NCBI GenBank assembly: GCA_017383485.1
Contig: JAFNXM010000005.1
Coordinates: 98,907 to 162,906, forward strand
Reading direction: 5' to 3'
Source: Bacteroidaceae bacterium
GTDB taxonomy: Bacteria; Bacteroidota; Bacteroidia; Bacteroidales; Bacteroidaceae
Length of the DNA stretch: 64,000 bases
Of this stretch, positions 44,455 through 54,250 are shown in pieces. Under the pieces are notes generated by a model. That model was not told where the DNA came from. It did no database searches and was given only the letters and a program-made list of their open reading frames with translations. Positions within the stretch are counted from its first letter, which is position 1; each line of letters starts with the position of its first letter. The translations under genes and the position numbers were made by a program.

Positions 44455-46116
44455 ATGAATTGGTTGACAGAAACCCTGCTGACGCCTTCGCCCATTCAGG
44501 CGGTGATCGTGATCTGCTTGATCTGTGCGATTGGTCTGTCTCTGAGTAAATTCAAATTCAGGGGTATCAGTCTTGGGGTGACTTACGTATTCTTTATAGG
44601 TATCTTGGCTGGCGCTTTGGGGCTAAACATTGATCCCAAGATGTTGGGCTATGCTGAAAGTTTCGGCTTGATCCTGTTCGTCTATATCCTGGGGCTGCAG
44701 GTCGGACCGGGCTTTGTGAGCACCTTTCGGCAGGGTGGCACGATATTGAATGTATTGGCGCTGGCGGTCGTCTTGATCGGTACGCTGATAGCCCTGTTTA
44801 TCGCATGGATGGGCTGGGTGCCTATCGGCGATATGATGGGTGTGCTGTGCGGAGCGACGACCAATACACCCGCACTGGGTGCTGCGCAGCAGACGCTGAA
44901 ACAACTGGGCGAGCCCTCGACGGGGGCAGCGCTGAGTTGTGCGGTGACGTATCCCCTGGGTATGCTGGGCGTGATATTGTCGCTGATCCTGATGCGCGTA
45001 TGGCTGGTGCGTCGTGGCAAGAATCTGACCCCCGCAGAGACAGATGCCAATGAAGCGCACATCACCTCCTTTGAGGTGTGCAACCCCGCCGTGTTTGGCA
45101 AATCACTCTACTCGGTGGCTGGACTGGACGAATCGAAATTCGTCGTCAGTCGTCTGTGGCGTGGCGGCAAAGTGATATTGCCCACATCAGAGACTGTGGT
45201 GGAACAAGGTGACCGCGTGTTGGTCATCACACAGCAGAAGTGGGTGGAACAGTTGACCGTCCTCTTTGGCAAACATGACGACACGGACTGGAATGACAAG
45301 AATGTGGACTGGAATGCATTGGACTCAAAATTGGTGTCGCAACGTATCCAGGTGACACGTCCTGAGATAAATGGTAAACATCTGGGTTCGCTGCACCTGC
45401 GCAATCGCTATGGTGTGAATGTGAGTCGTGTGCAGCGTGCGGGACTACAACTCGTGGCTACCTCGTCTCTGACCCTGCGCATGGGAGACCGTGTGACCGT
45501 GGTCGGCGAGGCGGAAAGTATCGAAAAGGTGACGCAGGAATTGGGTAATGCGGTGAAGAATTTGAACGAGCCCAATATGGTGACCATCTTCATCGGTATC
45601 GTGCTGGGTCTGCTCCTGGGTTGTTTACCCTTTGACCTGGGATTGAGTTATCCAGTACGCCTCGGTTTGGCTGGCGGCCCTATTGTAATGGGTATTTTGA
45701 TTGGTGCCTTTGGCCCGAGATTTCATATGGTAGCTTACACCACAACCTCAGCCAATCTGATGCTACGTTCGCTGGGCCTTTCGATGTACCTGGCGTGTCT
45801 GGGATTGGATGCCGGACGCGACTTCCTGGACACCGTGATGCGTCCCGAAGCTCTGGCGTGGATAGGTTATGGCGTACTCATCACCATGCTACCCATATTG
45901 ATCGTGGGAGCAGTGGCCGTGGTGTGGATGAAAAAGAGTTTTGCCGCCACAGCAGGTATGCTATGCGGCGCAATGGCCAACCCAATCGCGCTGAATTATG
46001 TCAATGATACGATACCAGGCAACAAAGCCTCGGTGGCTTATGCTTCGGTGTATCCGCTGGCGATGTTCCTGCGTGTCATCTTGGCACAGATCATCGTGAT
46101 GCTATGGTTTGCATAG
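44455..46116 (+). CDS. AspT/YidE-type transporter with two RCK_C domains
   Basis: 553 aa. Two five-to-six-helix membrane halves (~15-180 and ~375-553) each contain an Asp-Al_Ex repeat (GAIGLNIDPKML-like ILAGALGLNIDPKML; LCGATTNTPALGAAQ and LCGAMANPIALNYV). Between them lie two RCK_C (TrkA-C) domains (~200-275, GGKVILPTSETVVEQGDRV; ~285-365, SLTLRMGDRVTVVG). The family exchanges aspartate/alanine or related acids, but members are mostly uncharacterised. RCK_C domains in K+ and amino-acid transport can bind c-di-AMP. The next gene, 75 bp on, encodes a predicted c-di-AMP phosphodiesterase. Confidence 0.87.
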   Translation: MNWLTETLLTPSPIQAVIVICLICAIGLSLSKFKFRGISLGVTYVFFIGILAGALGLNIDPKMLGYAESFGLILFVYILGLQVGPGFVSTFRQGGTILNVLALAVVLIGTLIALFIAWMGWVPIGDMMGVLCGATTNTPALGAAQQTLKQLGEPSTGAALSCAVTYPLGMLGVILSLILMRVWLVRRGKNLTPAETDANEAHITSFEVCNPAVFGKSLYSVAGLDESKFVVSRLWRGGKVILPTSETVVEQGDRVLVITQQKWVEQLTVLFGKHDDTDWNDKNVDWNALDSKLVSQRIQVTRPEINGKHLGSLHLRNRYGVNVSRVQRAGLQLVATSSLTLRMGDRVTVVGEAESIEKVTQELGNAVKNLNEPNMVTIFIGIVLGLLLGCLPFDLGLSYPVRLGLAGGPIVMGILIGAFGPRFHMVAYTTTSANLMLRSLGLSMYLACLGLDAGRDFLDTVMRPEALAWIGYGVLITMLPILIVGAVAVVWMKKSFAATAGMLCGAMANPIALNYVNDTIPGNKASVAYASVYPLAMFLRVILAQIIVMLWFA

Positions 46117-46191
46117 CGCACCTATTATAATATACTCCTGAAAACGTAAAAAAATGCCTCTGTCACCAGAGCGTAGAAAATATATACAATT

Positions 46192-48315
46192 ATGACACAT
46201 CGTAGAAAGTCAACTCTGCTGAAAGGTAGGAATAAAGTCGTAGCCTACGTTACCCCGCTTTTGGCAGTCCTATTGTTGGTGTGGTTTCTGCCCCGAGAAG
46301 GGAAATTTGCTTACCTTTACGAGGAAGGCCGCCCATGGCGCTACTCGCAATTGATAGCCCCCTATGACTTTACTGTATACAAGACTGAGGCAGAAATGCT
46401 GGCCGAAAAAGACAGTGTGAAGAAAAACTTCACACCCTACTATCGATTGGATACAGTCAAGAGAAACGAGCAAATCGGTCTGATGCTCAAAAATGCATAC
46501 ACTACCCCAGGCGTCAACAATGCCGACTTGGCGTTGCTGAGAGAGCTCTTGCTTCAAGCCTATGCCGGTGGCGTCATAGATGGCGAGACTTACAACAATC
46601 TGTGGACCAAGAATTGCAAACAAATCGTAGTCCTGGATGGTGCACGCGAAACCGTGCGTCCAATTGCCGAACTGGAAACACCAGAAAGCGCTTACAAAAA
46701 GTTGGTAATGTACAATACCAACGGCGTGAGTGATGCCTTTATGAAAAAATATCAGTTGGAAAACTACCTGATAGGCAATCTGGAGGCAGACACCGATAGG
46801 ACGAGCGTAGAATTGCAAAGAGCCTTGGCAATATCCGACTCGAGCACTCGAGTACAGACTGGGCAACTGATTGTGAATCGTGGACAAATAGTGACGGCAC
46901 AGCATGTGAAAGTGCTCGACTCTATGAAACGCGAGAGCGAGCGTAGACTTGATCCACTGGAAGGTTACTGGGTAATCTTACTGGGCCAGTTCGTTTTTAT
47001 TGCCATAGTAATAGCTTTGTTCTACTACTACTTGCGCTTGTTCCGTCGCGATTACTTGTGCTCACCACATCACTTGCTGTTGGCCTATAGTCTGATCACG
47101 CTCTTCCCGCTGGTGACCTATTTGATGGTAGATCATCAGTTCTCCAACGTCTATCTACTCCCCTTTGCCATGATAGCCATCTTTATTCGCGTCTTCCTCG
47201 ATTCGCGTACAGCATTCGTAGCAATGGTGATCTCAGCTGTGCTTTCGTCGCTCGTATTATACACCGCCTACGACTTCCTGCTACTGCAGATCGTAGTCGC
47301 CATGGTGGCCATTTATTCTTTGCGCGAGTTGACCGAACGCTCTCAGATCATGAAGACAGCAGCCCTCGTTACGATCACAGGACTCCTGGTCAATTATGCA
47401 TATAGTTTTGCACAGGGCATAGAGTTTCAGGCTTTGGACTTGCAGCGTATTATATATATATGTCTAAGTGGCTTGCTGTTGCTTTTTGCTTACCCCTTGA
47501 TGTATATTATTGAGAAGGTGTTTGGCTTTACTTCCAGCGTGACGCTCGTAGAATTGACCAATATCAATCACCCCATATTGCGCAGGATGTCTAAGGAAGC
47601 GCAGGGTACATTCAATCACTCGATGCAGGTGGCCAACCTTGCCGCAGAAGTGGCAGACAAGATTGGCGCTAAACCACAGTTGGTCAGAACGGGTGCTTTG
47701 TATCATGATATAGGAAAAATCAGTAATCCCGCTTTCTTTACAGAAAACCAAAGCGGCGTAAACCCTCATGATCAATTGACAGAAATAGAAAGTGCACAGA
47801 TCATCACGGCGCATGTTACCGACGGACTCAAACTTGCTGAAAAACATCACTTGCCTCAAGAAATCCGCAACTTTATTACGACACACCACGGAGCGGGTAT
47901 GGCGAAGTATTTCTATATACAGCACGTCAACAAATATCCTTCTGACGAAGAGGATAAGGCTCTTTTCTCCTATCCCGGACCCAATCCTTTCACTCGCGAA
48001 CAAGCGGTGCTCATGATGTGTGATGCTGTCGAGGCGGCCTCGCGTAGTCTGAAAGAATATACAGAAGAAAGCATCGCCAATTTGGTCAACAAAATTATCG
48101 ACGGACAATTGGCCGACGGACACTTTAAGGAATGTCCCATTACGTTCAAGGATATTGCAGATGCTAAACAAGTGTTGATAGACAGCCTTAAGACAATTTA
48201 TCACACTCGTATCTCGTATCCCGAACTCAACGGCAAACCGCAAGAACCCGTAGCAAAATCTCGCCAGGGACTATTCGGCGGTGGATTGCCTGGGACCTGG
48301 AGGAGACAACCTTAA
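46192..48315 (+). CDS. 7TM-HD family phosphodiesterase (PgpH-like)
   Basis: 707 aa: one helix (~15-35), an extracytoplasmic 7TMR-HDED domain (~50-255), seven helices (~265-455), then a cytoplasmic HD domain (~480-660) with NHSMQVANLA, LYHDIGKI, ITAHVTDGLKLAEKH, TTHHGAG and MMCDAVEAASRSL. Listeria PgpH, of this architecture, hydrolyses c-di-AMP, so I predict the same reaction here. It likely shares a transcript with the upstream RCK_C transporter. Confidence 0.88.
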   Translation: MTHRRKSTLLKGRNKVVAYVTPLLAVLLLVWFLPREGKFAYLYEEGRPWRYSQLIAPYDFTVYKTEAEMLAEKDSVKKNFTPYYRLDTVKRNEQIGLMLKNAYTTPGVNNADLALLRELLLQAYAGGVIDGETYNNLWTKNCKQIVVLDGARETVRPIAELETPESAYKKLVMYNTNGVSDAFMKKYQLENYLIGNLEADTDRTSVELQRALAISDSSTRVQTGQLIVNRGQIVTAQHVKVLDSMKRESERRLDPLEGYWVILLGQFVFIAIVIALFYYYLRLFRRDYLCSPHHLLLAYSLITLFPLVTYLMVDHQFSNVYLLPFAMIAIFIRVFLDSRTAFVAMVISAVLSSLVLYTAYDFLLLQIVVAMVAIYSLRELTERSQIMKTAALVTITGLLVNYAYSFAQGIEFQALDLQRIIYICLSGLLLLFAYPLMYIIEKVFGFTSSVTLVELTNINHPILRRMSKEAQGTFNHSMQVANLAAEVADKIGAKPQLVRTGALYHDIGKISNPAFFTENQSGVNPHDQLTEIESAQIITAHVTDGLKLAEKHHLPQEIRNFITTHHGAGMAKYFYIQHVNKYPSDEEDKALFSYPGPNPFTREQAVLMMCDAVEAASRSLKEYTEESIANLVNKIIDGQLADGHFKECPITFKDIADAKQVLIDSLKTIYHTRISYPELNGKPQEPVAKSRQGLFGGGLPGTWRRQP

Positions 48316-48396
48316 TCATTTGTCTCATTCCTCAAGGGTGCTAAAAAAATCAACCTAATATATATCCAATAGAAATAATAATAAAATAAATACGAT

Positions 48397-49815
48397 ATGA
48401 CTGAACAATTATTTTCCACATTGCCCTACAAAGTTGCCGATATGTCATTAGCAGACTTCGGTAGAAAAGAGATAGAAATCGCCGAAAGCGAAATGCCAGG
48501 ACTGATGGCGTTGCGCGAAAAGTACGGCAAAGAAAAACCCCTCAAGGGTGCTCGCATCATGGGGTCTTTGCACACGACTATTCAAACTGCTGTTCTCGTA
48601 GAAACACTACGCGAACTGGGTGCAGAGGTACGTTGGTGCTCTTGCAACATCTACTCTACACAAGACCATGCTGCGGCAGCGTTGGCACAAGCCGGCGTCC
48701 CCGTCTTTGCATGGAAGGGCGAGTCGCTCGCAGACTACTGGTGGTGCACACTGCAAGCTATGAATTTCGGCGACGGTCTTTGGCCCAACCTTATTGTCGA
48801 CGATGGCGGCGATGCTACCCTGATGATTCACCTCGGCGTTCAGGCAGAAAAGGATGCTGCCGTATTGGATACACCATCGGGCAGTGGTGATGAGCAGGAA
48901 TTGAAAAACATCCTGAAAGCTGTGCTTGCTGAAAACAAAACTATATGGCAAGAAATGGCTGCTGGTATGAAGGGTGTGAGCGAAGAAACAACGACTGGTG
49001 TACACCGTCTGTATCGTATGATGGAAAATGGTGAATTGCTCTTCCCTGCCTTCAACGTGAACGACTCAGTAACCAAGTCTAAGTTTGACAATCTCTACGG
49101 CTGCCGCGAATCTTTGGCTGATGGTATCAAGCGCGCTACTGATGTGATGATAGCAGGCAAGGTGTGCGTCGTAGCGGGTTACGGCGAAGTGGGCAAGGGC
49201 TGTGCGCAAAGTATGCGTTCGTATGGTGCTCGCGTTATTGTGACAGAGATCGACCCCATTTGCGCTTTGCAAGCAGCGATGGAGGGTTATGAAGTCTTGA
49301 CTATGGAAGAGGCTGCACCTCTTGGCAATATCTTTGTGACTACAACAGGTAATATCGATGTCATCACCACAGATCACATGAAGGCGATGCCAGACCAAGC
49401 TATCGTTTGCAATATTGGTCACTTCGACAGCGAGATACAAGTTGATGCCTTGAAGAAGTTGCCAGATGTTGTTGTTACTAATATCAAGCCTCAGGTGGAT
49501 AGTTATCTCTTCCCCGACGGACATCGCATCACTTTGCTGGCAGATGGTCGTTTGGTCAACTTGGGTTGTGCTACAGGTCACCCCTCGTTTGTGATGTCAA
49601 ACTCTTTCACTAATCAGACTTTGGCTCAGATGGAACTTTGGGCAAAGGACTACGAAGTTGGTGTGTATCGTTTGCCAAAGAGTTTGGATGAAGAAGTGGC
49701 GCGCTTGCACTTGGAACGTATCGGCGTACATTTGACAAAATTGTCGCCAGCCCAAGCTGATTATATCGGTGTGCCAGTTGAGGGACCCTATAAGCCCGAA
49801 CATTATCGTTATTAA
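48397..49815 (+). CDS. ahcY: Adenosylhomocysteinase
   Basis: 472 aa, the long bacterial form. It splits S-adenosylhomocysteine to adenosine and homocysteine with bound NAD. Clear marks: [13 protein letters not shown], the lysine/aspartate region [13 protein letters not shown], the NAD loop [33 protein letters not shown] and the C-terminal KPEHYRY. YfhO-like gene begins 20 bp after it. Confidence 0.96.
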   Translation: MTEQLFSTLPYKVADMSLADFGRKEIEIAESEMPGLMALREKYGKEKPLKGARIMGSLHTTIQTAVLVETLRELGAEVRWCSCNIYSTQDHAAAALAQAGVPVFAWKGESLADYWWCTLQAMNFGDGLWPNLIVDDGGDATLMIHLGVQAEKDAAVLDTPSGSGDEQELKNILKAVLAENKTIWQEMAAGMKGVSEETTTGVHRLYRMMENGELLFPAFNVNDSVTKSKFDNLYGCRESLADGIKRATDVMIAGKVCVVAGYGEVGKGCAQSMRSYGARVIVTEIDPICALQAAMEGYEVLTMEEAAPLGNIFVTTTGNIDVITTDHMKAMPDQAIVCNIGHFDSEIQVDALKKLPDVVVTNIKPQVDSYLFPDGHRITLLADGRLVNLGCATGHPSFVMSNSFTNQTLAQMELWAKDYEVGVYRLPKSLDEEVARLHLERIGVHLTKLSPAQADYIGVPVEGPYKPEHYRY

Positions 49816-49835
49816 AAACCTTTTTCCTCGAAATA

Positions 49836-52541
49836 ATGAAATTTTCTGTAAAGGATATACTCTCGCGCACATACGCCGACGTCCTGGTTGTAGTAGCCTT
49901 CCTGTTGATAGGTTTCTTCTACTTCCAGACGCCAATAGTCGGCGATATGGTGCTCGGTGGTCACGACAATGATCAACCAGTCGGCGTCAATCAGGATGTG
50001 ATCCAGCACCGCGAAGCAACAGGCGAAACTGCGCGCTGGACCAACTCTATCTTCGGCGGTATGCCGACGTATCAGATTTCGCCTTCGTACGAGTCTACCG
50101 ACACGCTGTCTTGGCTATCCAAGGCGTATGGTTTGGGTACTTCGGGCGTGCTCAATTATGTGTTCCTCTACCTCATTGGCTTTTATATTTTGATGAGGGT
50201 ATTGCGCTTCCGCCCCCTGACCTCCGCGTTTGGAGCCATAGCCTGGGCGTTCTCGTCCTACTTCTTCATCATCATTGCCGCCGGACACATTTGGAAGGTC
50301 CTTACTCTCGGTTTCGTTCCCCCAACGATAGCGGGTCTCATCCTTTGCTATCGTGGCAAATACCTTTGGGGTGCTTTCGTCACCGCCTTCTTTGCCGCGC
50401 TGCAAATTCTGTCCAACCACATCCAGATGTCCTACTATTTCGGCTTCGTCATGCTTTCGCTCATCGTGGCCTTTGGTGTAGGTGCTTTCTGTAAGTGTGG
50501 TAAGAAATGCAAAGCGGAAGAGGCTGCGCAGCCCAATGCTGGTGAGGACGAAGATACACAGGGCTTCCTGCCCCGCGTAGATGGTAAGCGCTGGCTCCGT
50601 GGTACTGCAGTCTTTGTCTTGGCTGGTATGATGGGCCTTTTGGCCAATCTGCCCAACCTCTACCACACCTATACCTATAGTAAGGAGTCAATGCGCGGCA
50701 AGTCGGAATTGACCAAAACGACCAAGGTGGCTGGCGAAAATGTCCAGGCGCCAAAGGACGGACTGGACTATGATTACATCACAGCCTGGAGTTATGGTGT
50801 AGACGAAACGCTGACGCTGATGATACCCGACTTCTGTGGTGGCGGATCAAGCGAAAGTCTCGCAGCGATGGACGCTACGCAAGATAATACCCAGTATCAA
50901 GACATCATGTATACCACTTGCACCGCATTTGGTATGAGCACAGAGGATGCATCTCCGATCACCTCGGCCTATTGGGGCAGACAGCCCATGACAGTCGGTC
51001 CGGTGTATGTCGGAGCTATCGTCTTCTTCCTGTTCGTGCTGGGCTGCTTCATCGTACGCGGACCATTGAAATGGGGTCTCCTGGCAGCAACGCTCATCTC
51101 CTTCATCTTCGCCTGGGGATACGACGTGCCAGCAATCACACGCTTCTTGATAGAATATTTGCCTCTTTATAACAAATTCCGCACCGTATCCTCGGCGCTC
51201 GTTATGGCGGAATTCACGATACCCCTGCTGGCCATGTTGGCGCTGGCACAGATCTTGCGCAAGCGCGACTTGTTCCACGAGCGCAAGAACCAGATCTACT
51301 TCATCACATCCTTTGTGCTGACTGCAGGTGTGTGCTTCATCCTGTGGGCAATGCCAAGCCTCGTGGGCGATTTGCTTACTGTCAAGGACAATAACTTTAT
51401 CAATCAATACATCGCCCCCAATGCTCAAATGCTCGGCTATACCGTTGCCGACTACAAGGCGGCGCTCACTTCGGCACGCCACGACGTCCTGGCTTCATCG
51501 GCCTGCACATCGTTCCTGCTCATCCTGTTGGCGGCTGCACTCATCCTGGTCTACACCCGCGTACGTGCTGTCAAGGGGTGGATGCTCGTTGCCGTGTTGG
51601 GCGTAGTGACTATGCTTGATATGTGGGCAGAAAACAAACGTTATCTGAACGACGACAATTTCACCGATGCCTCTCACCACGAAGCCATGGTGCAAAAGAC
51701 ACCTGCCGACGAGATGATTCTGGCAGACACAGCGCTGCACTATCGTGTCGTAGATCCCAATTCGATTGGCAATAATGCCTTGGCTGCGCACCACAAGACC
51801 ATTGGCGGTTATCACGCGGCCAAGTTGCGTCGCTACAACGACCTGATGGAAAACCATATCTATCCCGAATTGGGCGAAATGGTGGCGAGAATTAACGCCG
51901 TGGCTGACTATCTGAAAGAAGCAGGTATGACTGTGAATACGCCCGAAGGTCGCGTGTTGATGCAGGAATACCTTCTGGCAGACAGCACCCTGGCTACGCC
52001 TGTGCTGGATATGCTCAATGCAAAATATATCATAGTGGGCCGAGGTGCTTATGCTGTGCAAAATCTTTCGGCATGCGGCAATGCATGGTTTGTAGACCGT
52101 CTTGATTTCGTCAAGGGTGCAGATGCCGAAATCGCTGCTTTGAATGGCCTGGATACCCACACGGCTGCTGTGGCCGACGAGACATTCCGTGCTCAATTGG
52201 ATGGCACTGCGCTTGGTCAGGGTACGGCTCGCCTCACAGACATGGTGCCCGACGAAATGCGATATGCTGTGCAGAGTGAAAAGGGTGGGGTACTGGTCTT
52301 CTCGGAAGTCTATTATCCCGGATGGACCGCCACTGTGGATGGCCAGGAAGTGGAATTGGGCCGTGTCAACTACGCCCTGCGCGCCCTGCGTGTGCCAGCC
52401 GGTCAGCACGAAGTCGTCTTGACCTTCCGCCCCAAGACTTTGACCCTGACCAACGGCGTGGCTTATGCCATGATTGCTGGCATGTTGCTCCTGCTCGTTG
52501 CAGCTATTGTCCTGGGTGTGAAGCAATGCAGAAAGGATTAG
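49836..52541 (+). CDS. YfhO-like polytopic membrane protein
   Basis: 901 aa with about thirteen hydrophobic helices: one at ~15-33, a membrane block ~95-215 (YVFLYLIGFYILMRVL, FGAIAWAFSSYFFII), further helices through ~590, then a ~250-residue extracytoplasmic part and a last helix at ~870-893. The segment GVLVFSEVYYPGWTATVDG is the YfhO hallmark. The family is GT-C-like and YfhO of Gram-positives glycosylates lipoteichoic acid; in Bacteroidetes the substrate is unknown. Confidence 0.83.
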   Translation: MKFSVKDILSRTYADVLVVVAFLLIGFFYFQTPIVGDMVLGGHDNDQPVGVNQDVIQHREATGETARWTNSIFGGMPTYQISPSYESTDTLSWLSKAYGLGTSGVLNYVFLYLIGFYILMRVLRFRPLTSAFGAIAWAFSSYFFIIIAAGHIWKVLTLGFVPPTIAGLILCYRGKYLWGAFVTAFFAALQILSNHIQMSYYFGFVMLSLIVAFGVGAFCKCGKKCKAEEAAQPNAGEDEDTQGFLPRVDGKRWLRGTAVFVLAGMMGLLANLPNLYHTYTYSKESMRGKSELTKTTKVAGENVQAPKDGLDYDYITAWSYGVDETLTLMIPDFCGGGSSESLAAMDATQDNTQYQDIMYTTCTAFGMSTEDASPITSAYWGRQPMTVGPVYVGAIVFFLFVLGCFIVRGPLKWGLLAATLISFIFAWGYDVPAITRFLIEYLPLYNKFRTVSSALVMAEFTIPLLAMLALAQILRKRDLFHERKNQIYFITSFVLTAGVCFILWAMPSLVGDLLTVKDNNFINQYIAPNAQMLGYTVADYKAALTSARHDVLASSACTSFLLILLAAALILVYTRVRAVKGWMLVAVLGVVTMLDMWAENKRYLNDDNFTDASHHEAMVQKTPADEMILADTALHYRVVDPNSIGNNALAAHHKTIGGYHAAKLRRYNDLMENHIYPELGEMVARINAVADYLKEAGMTVNTPEGRVLMQEYLLADSTLATPVLDMLNAKYIIVGRGAYAVQNLSACGNAWFVDRLDFVKGADAEIAALNGLDTHTAAVADETFRAQLDGTALGQGTARLTDMVPDEMRYAVQSEKGGVLVFSEVYYPGWTATVDGQEVELGRVNYALRALRVPAGQHEVVLTFRPKTLTLTNGVAYAMIAGMLLLLVAAIVLGVKQCRKD

Positions 52542-52573
52542 ACCCGCGCTGATAGCGTGAAATGATATATAAG

Positions 52574-52611
52574 AAGTGGTGCAGTTGCTTGGGCAATTGC
52601 GCCACTTTTTT
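52574..52611 (+). terminator. Terminator after the YfhO-like gene
   Basis: AAGTGGTGCAGTTGC (52574-52588) pairs with GCAATTGCGCCACTT (52593-52607), one mismatch, followed by a T run. Confidence 0.8.
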
Positions 52612-52671
52612 CATAAATAGGCGGTGGTGAAAGGGGGCTATTGCACCACCTGTGAGCCACCCTCGTTTTAG

Positions 52672-52788
52672 GACTCGAAAAAAAGTAAGACCTTTTTTGA
52701 ATTTCGCGACGCCTCGTTAAAATTTCGCGACGCCTCGTTAAAAAAAGGTTAAGGCTTTTTTGAAAAAGGTCTAACCTTTTTTCGAGTC
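52672..52788 (+). repeat. Dispersed element copy I (2 units, 12-bp outer arms)
   Basis: Outer arms GACTCGAAAAAA (52672-52683) and TTTTTTCGAGTC (52777-52788) are perfectly complementary; inside lie two 21-bp units and modules GGTTAAGGC and GGTCTAACC. GTTTTAGG precedes it as in copies C and E. In the 465-bp gap 52542-53006 the rest is AT-rich with the promoter at 52959. Confidence 0.92.
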
Positions 52789-52958
52789 ACCAGCATCGCG
52801 TGTTTTCGTCAAATGATCTGTGCAAAAAAAGTACTCATGGGGCGAAAAGGGCAAAAAAAGTAGGTCGTTTTTGCTAATCTTCTAATTTGTACATAATTAT
52901 TAACAGACGAAAGGCGTATGAATGTCGATTTTTTTTCGCCAATTTGAAGATTTTTTCG

Positions 52959-52966
52959 TAACTTTG
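52959..52966 (+). promoter_or_regulatory. -7 box for the PCMD lipoprotein gene
   Basis: TAACTTTG matches TAnnTTTG and lies 41 nt upstream of the ATG at 53007. The nearest upstream TTTG (52943-52946) is only 12 bp away, too close for a standard -33 element. Confidence 0.45.
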
Positions 52967-53006
52967 TCCCGATTTTTTGCACAAATTCAACAAAAGTGTA
53001 TCATAA

Positions 53007-54143
53007 ATGAAGCATTTTTTACCCCTTGCGTTCTTGGGTGCAGCACTGACTTTTTCTTCATGCATCCAGGACGAACCACTCAATGCTGAGTGCGATATCA
53101 CAGGCATCGACTCCTTGTGGCTCAGCAATCACAAAGCGATGATCATTGGCGACCCTATTGTGACCAATACCACCGTATCGGTGACATTGAAGAAGGGCTC
53201 TGATCGCACACAATTAGACCCCAAATTTTATTTGACTCCCGGCGCACAGATTTTTATTACTGGCGAGGGCACTCCTGCCAATGGTGTTGTGCGCGACTTC
53301 ACTGCTCCACAACTCTATACCGTACGTTCTGAGGACGGCAATTGGTCCAAGGACTACACCGTCTCCTTCAATTATCCACGTCCTATATCAGTGTGCAGTT
53401 TTGAGCACTATGCGCTCGACGCCAGTGGTAAGTTCTATCAATGGTACGAAGTGGACGCCAGCGACGAGCAGAATCCGCGTCGCGACTATTGGGCTACAGG
53501 GAATGCAGGCTTTGCTATGTCGGGAATGGCTCAGACTCCCGAGGGCTATCCCACTACGCCAAATCCACTCGGTGTGCGAGGCAACTGCGTATGTCTGCGC
53601 ACCAGCGATACAGGTGCTTTCGGCGCCAGCACGCGTATGCCTATTGCTGCAGGAAATATATTCATCGGCGAATTCAAAACTTCGCAGGCGATGCTCTTCC
53701 CACGCAAAGCTACACGCATGGGCTTGCAATTGGTCGGTGGCGAACCCGTGATGCTGATAGGCTATTATAAATATACACCAGGCGAAGTGTTCTATGACAA
53801 AAACAAAGAAGTGGTCGAAGGACGCCGCGATAAGTGCGATGTCTATGCCGTATTGTACGAAGTAGATCCCGCTAAGTTCGTTCCGCTCAACGGCGACGAT
53901 GTCTTGACTAGTAATCGCATCGTGTCGGTAGCACGCTTCGAAAATCCTGAAGAGCCCAAAGAATGGACTAAGTTTGAACTCCCATTCGTCATGAAGGAAG
54001 GAAAAACTTTCGATCGCGAACGTATGGACAACGATGGTTATGCTATTACCGTCGTAGCTTCGTCCAGTCGCGACGGACAAGTATTCGAAGGCGCTATCGG
54101 TAGTGAACTTTTTATCGACGAATTGGAGATTGTTTGGAAGTAA
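53007..54143 (+). CDS. PCMD domain lipoprotein
   Basis: 378 aa. The lipobox FSSC follows a short signal (MKHFLPLAFLGAALTFSSC). Residues ~25-130 form an Ig-like DUF (AMIIGDPIVTNTTVSVTLKKG, shown from VSVTLKKG; YTVSFNYPRP), and ~135-378 the PCMD jelly-roll (NVCVCLRTSDTGAFG-like CVCLRTSDTGAFG, IGEFKT, WTKFELPF, LFIDELEIVWK). PCMD stands for putative carbohydrate metabolism domain, and surface glycan binding is suspected but not shown. It heads a group of four exported proteins. Confidence 0.85.
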   Translation: MKHFLPLAFLGAALTFSSCIQDEPLNAECDITGIDSLWLSNHKAMIIGDPIVTNTTVSVTLKKGSDRTQLDPKFYLTPGAQIFITGEGTPANGVVRDFTAPQLYTVRSEDGNWSKDYTVSFNYPRPISVCSFEHYALDASGKFYQWYEVDASDEQNPRRDYWATGNAGFAMSGMAQTPEGYPTTPNPLGVRGNCVCLRTSDTGAFGASTRMPIAAGNIFIGEFKTSQAMLFPRKATRMGLQLVGGEPVMLIGYYKYTPGEVFYDKNKEVVEGRRDKCDVYAVLYEVDPAKFVPLNGDDVLTSNRIVSVARFENPEEPKEWTKFELPFVMKEGKTFDRERMDNDGYAITVVASSSRDGQVFEGAIGSELFIDELEIVWK

Positions 54144-54250
54144 TATACTCGGCCGTCTAATGAATGATTATCTACAAAGATGATTAAGGGTACTTTGAAT
54201 TTCTCGTTCCTTATTCAAATCAAATCGTTCCTCGTTACAAAAAAATAATT

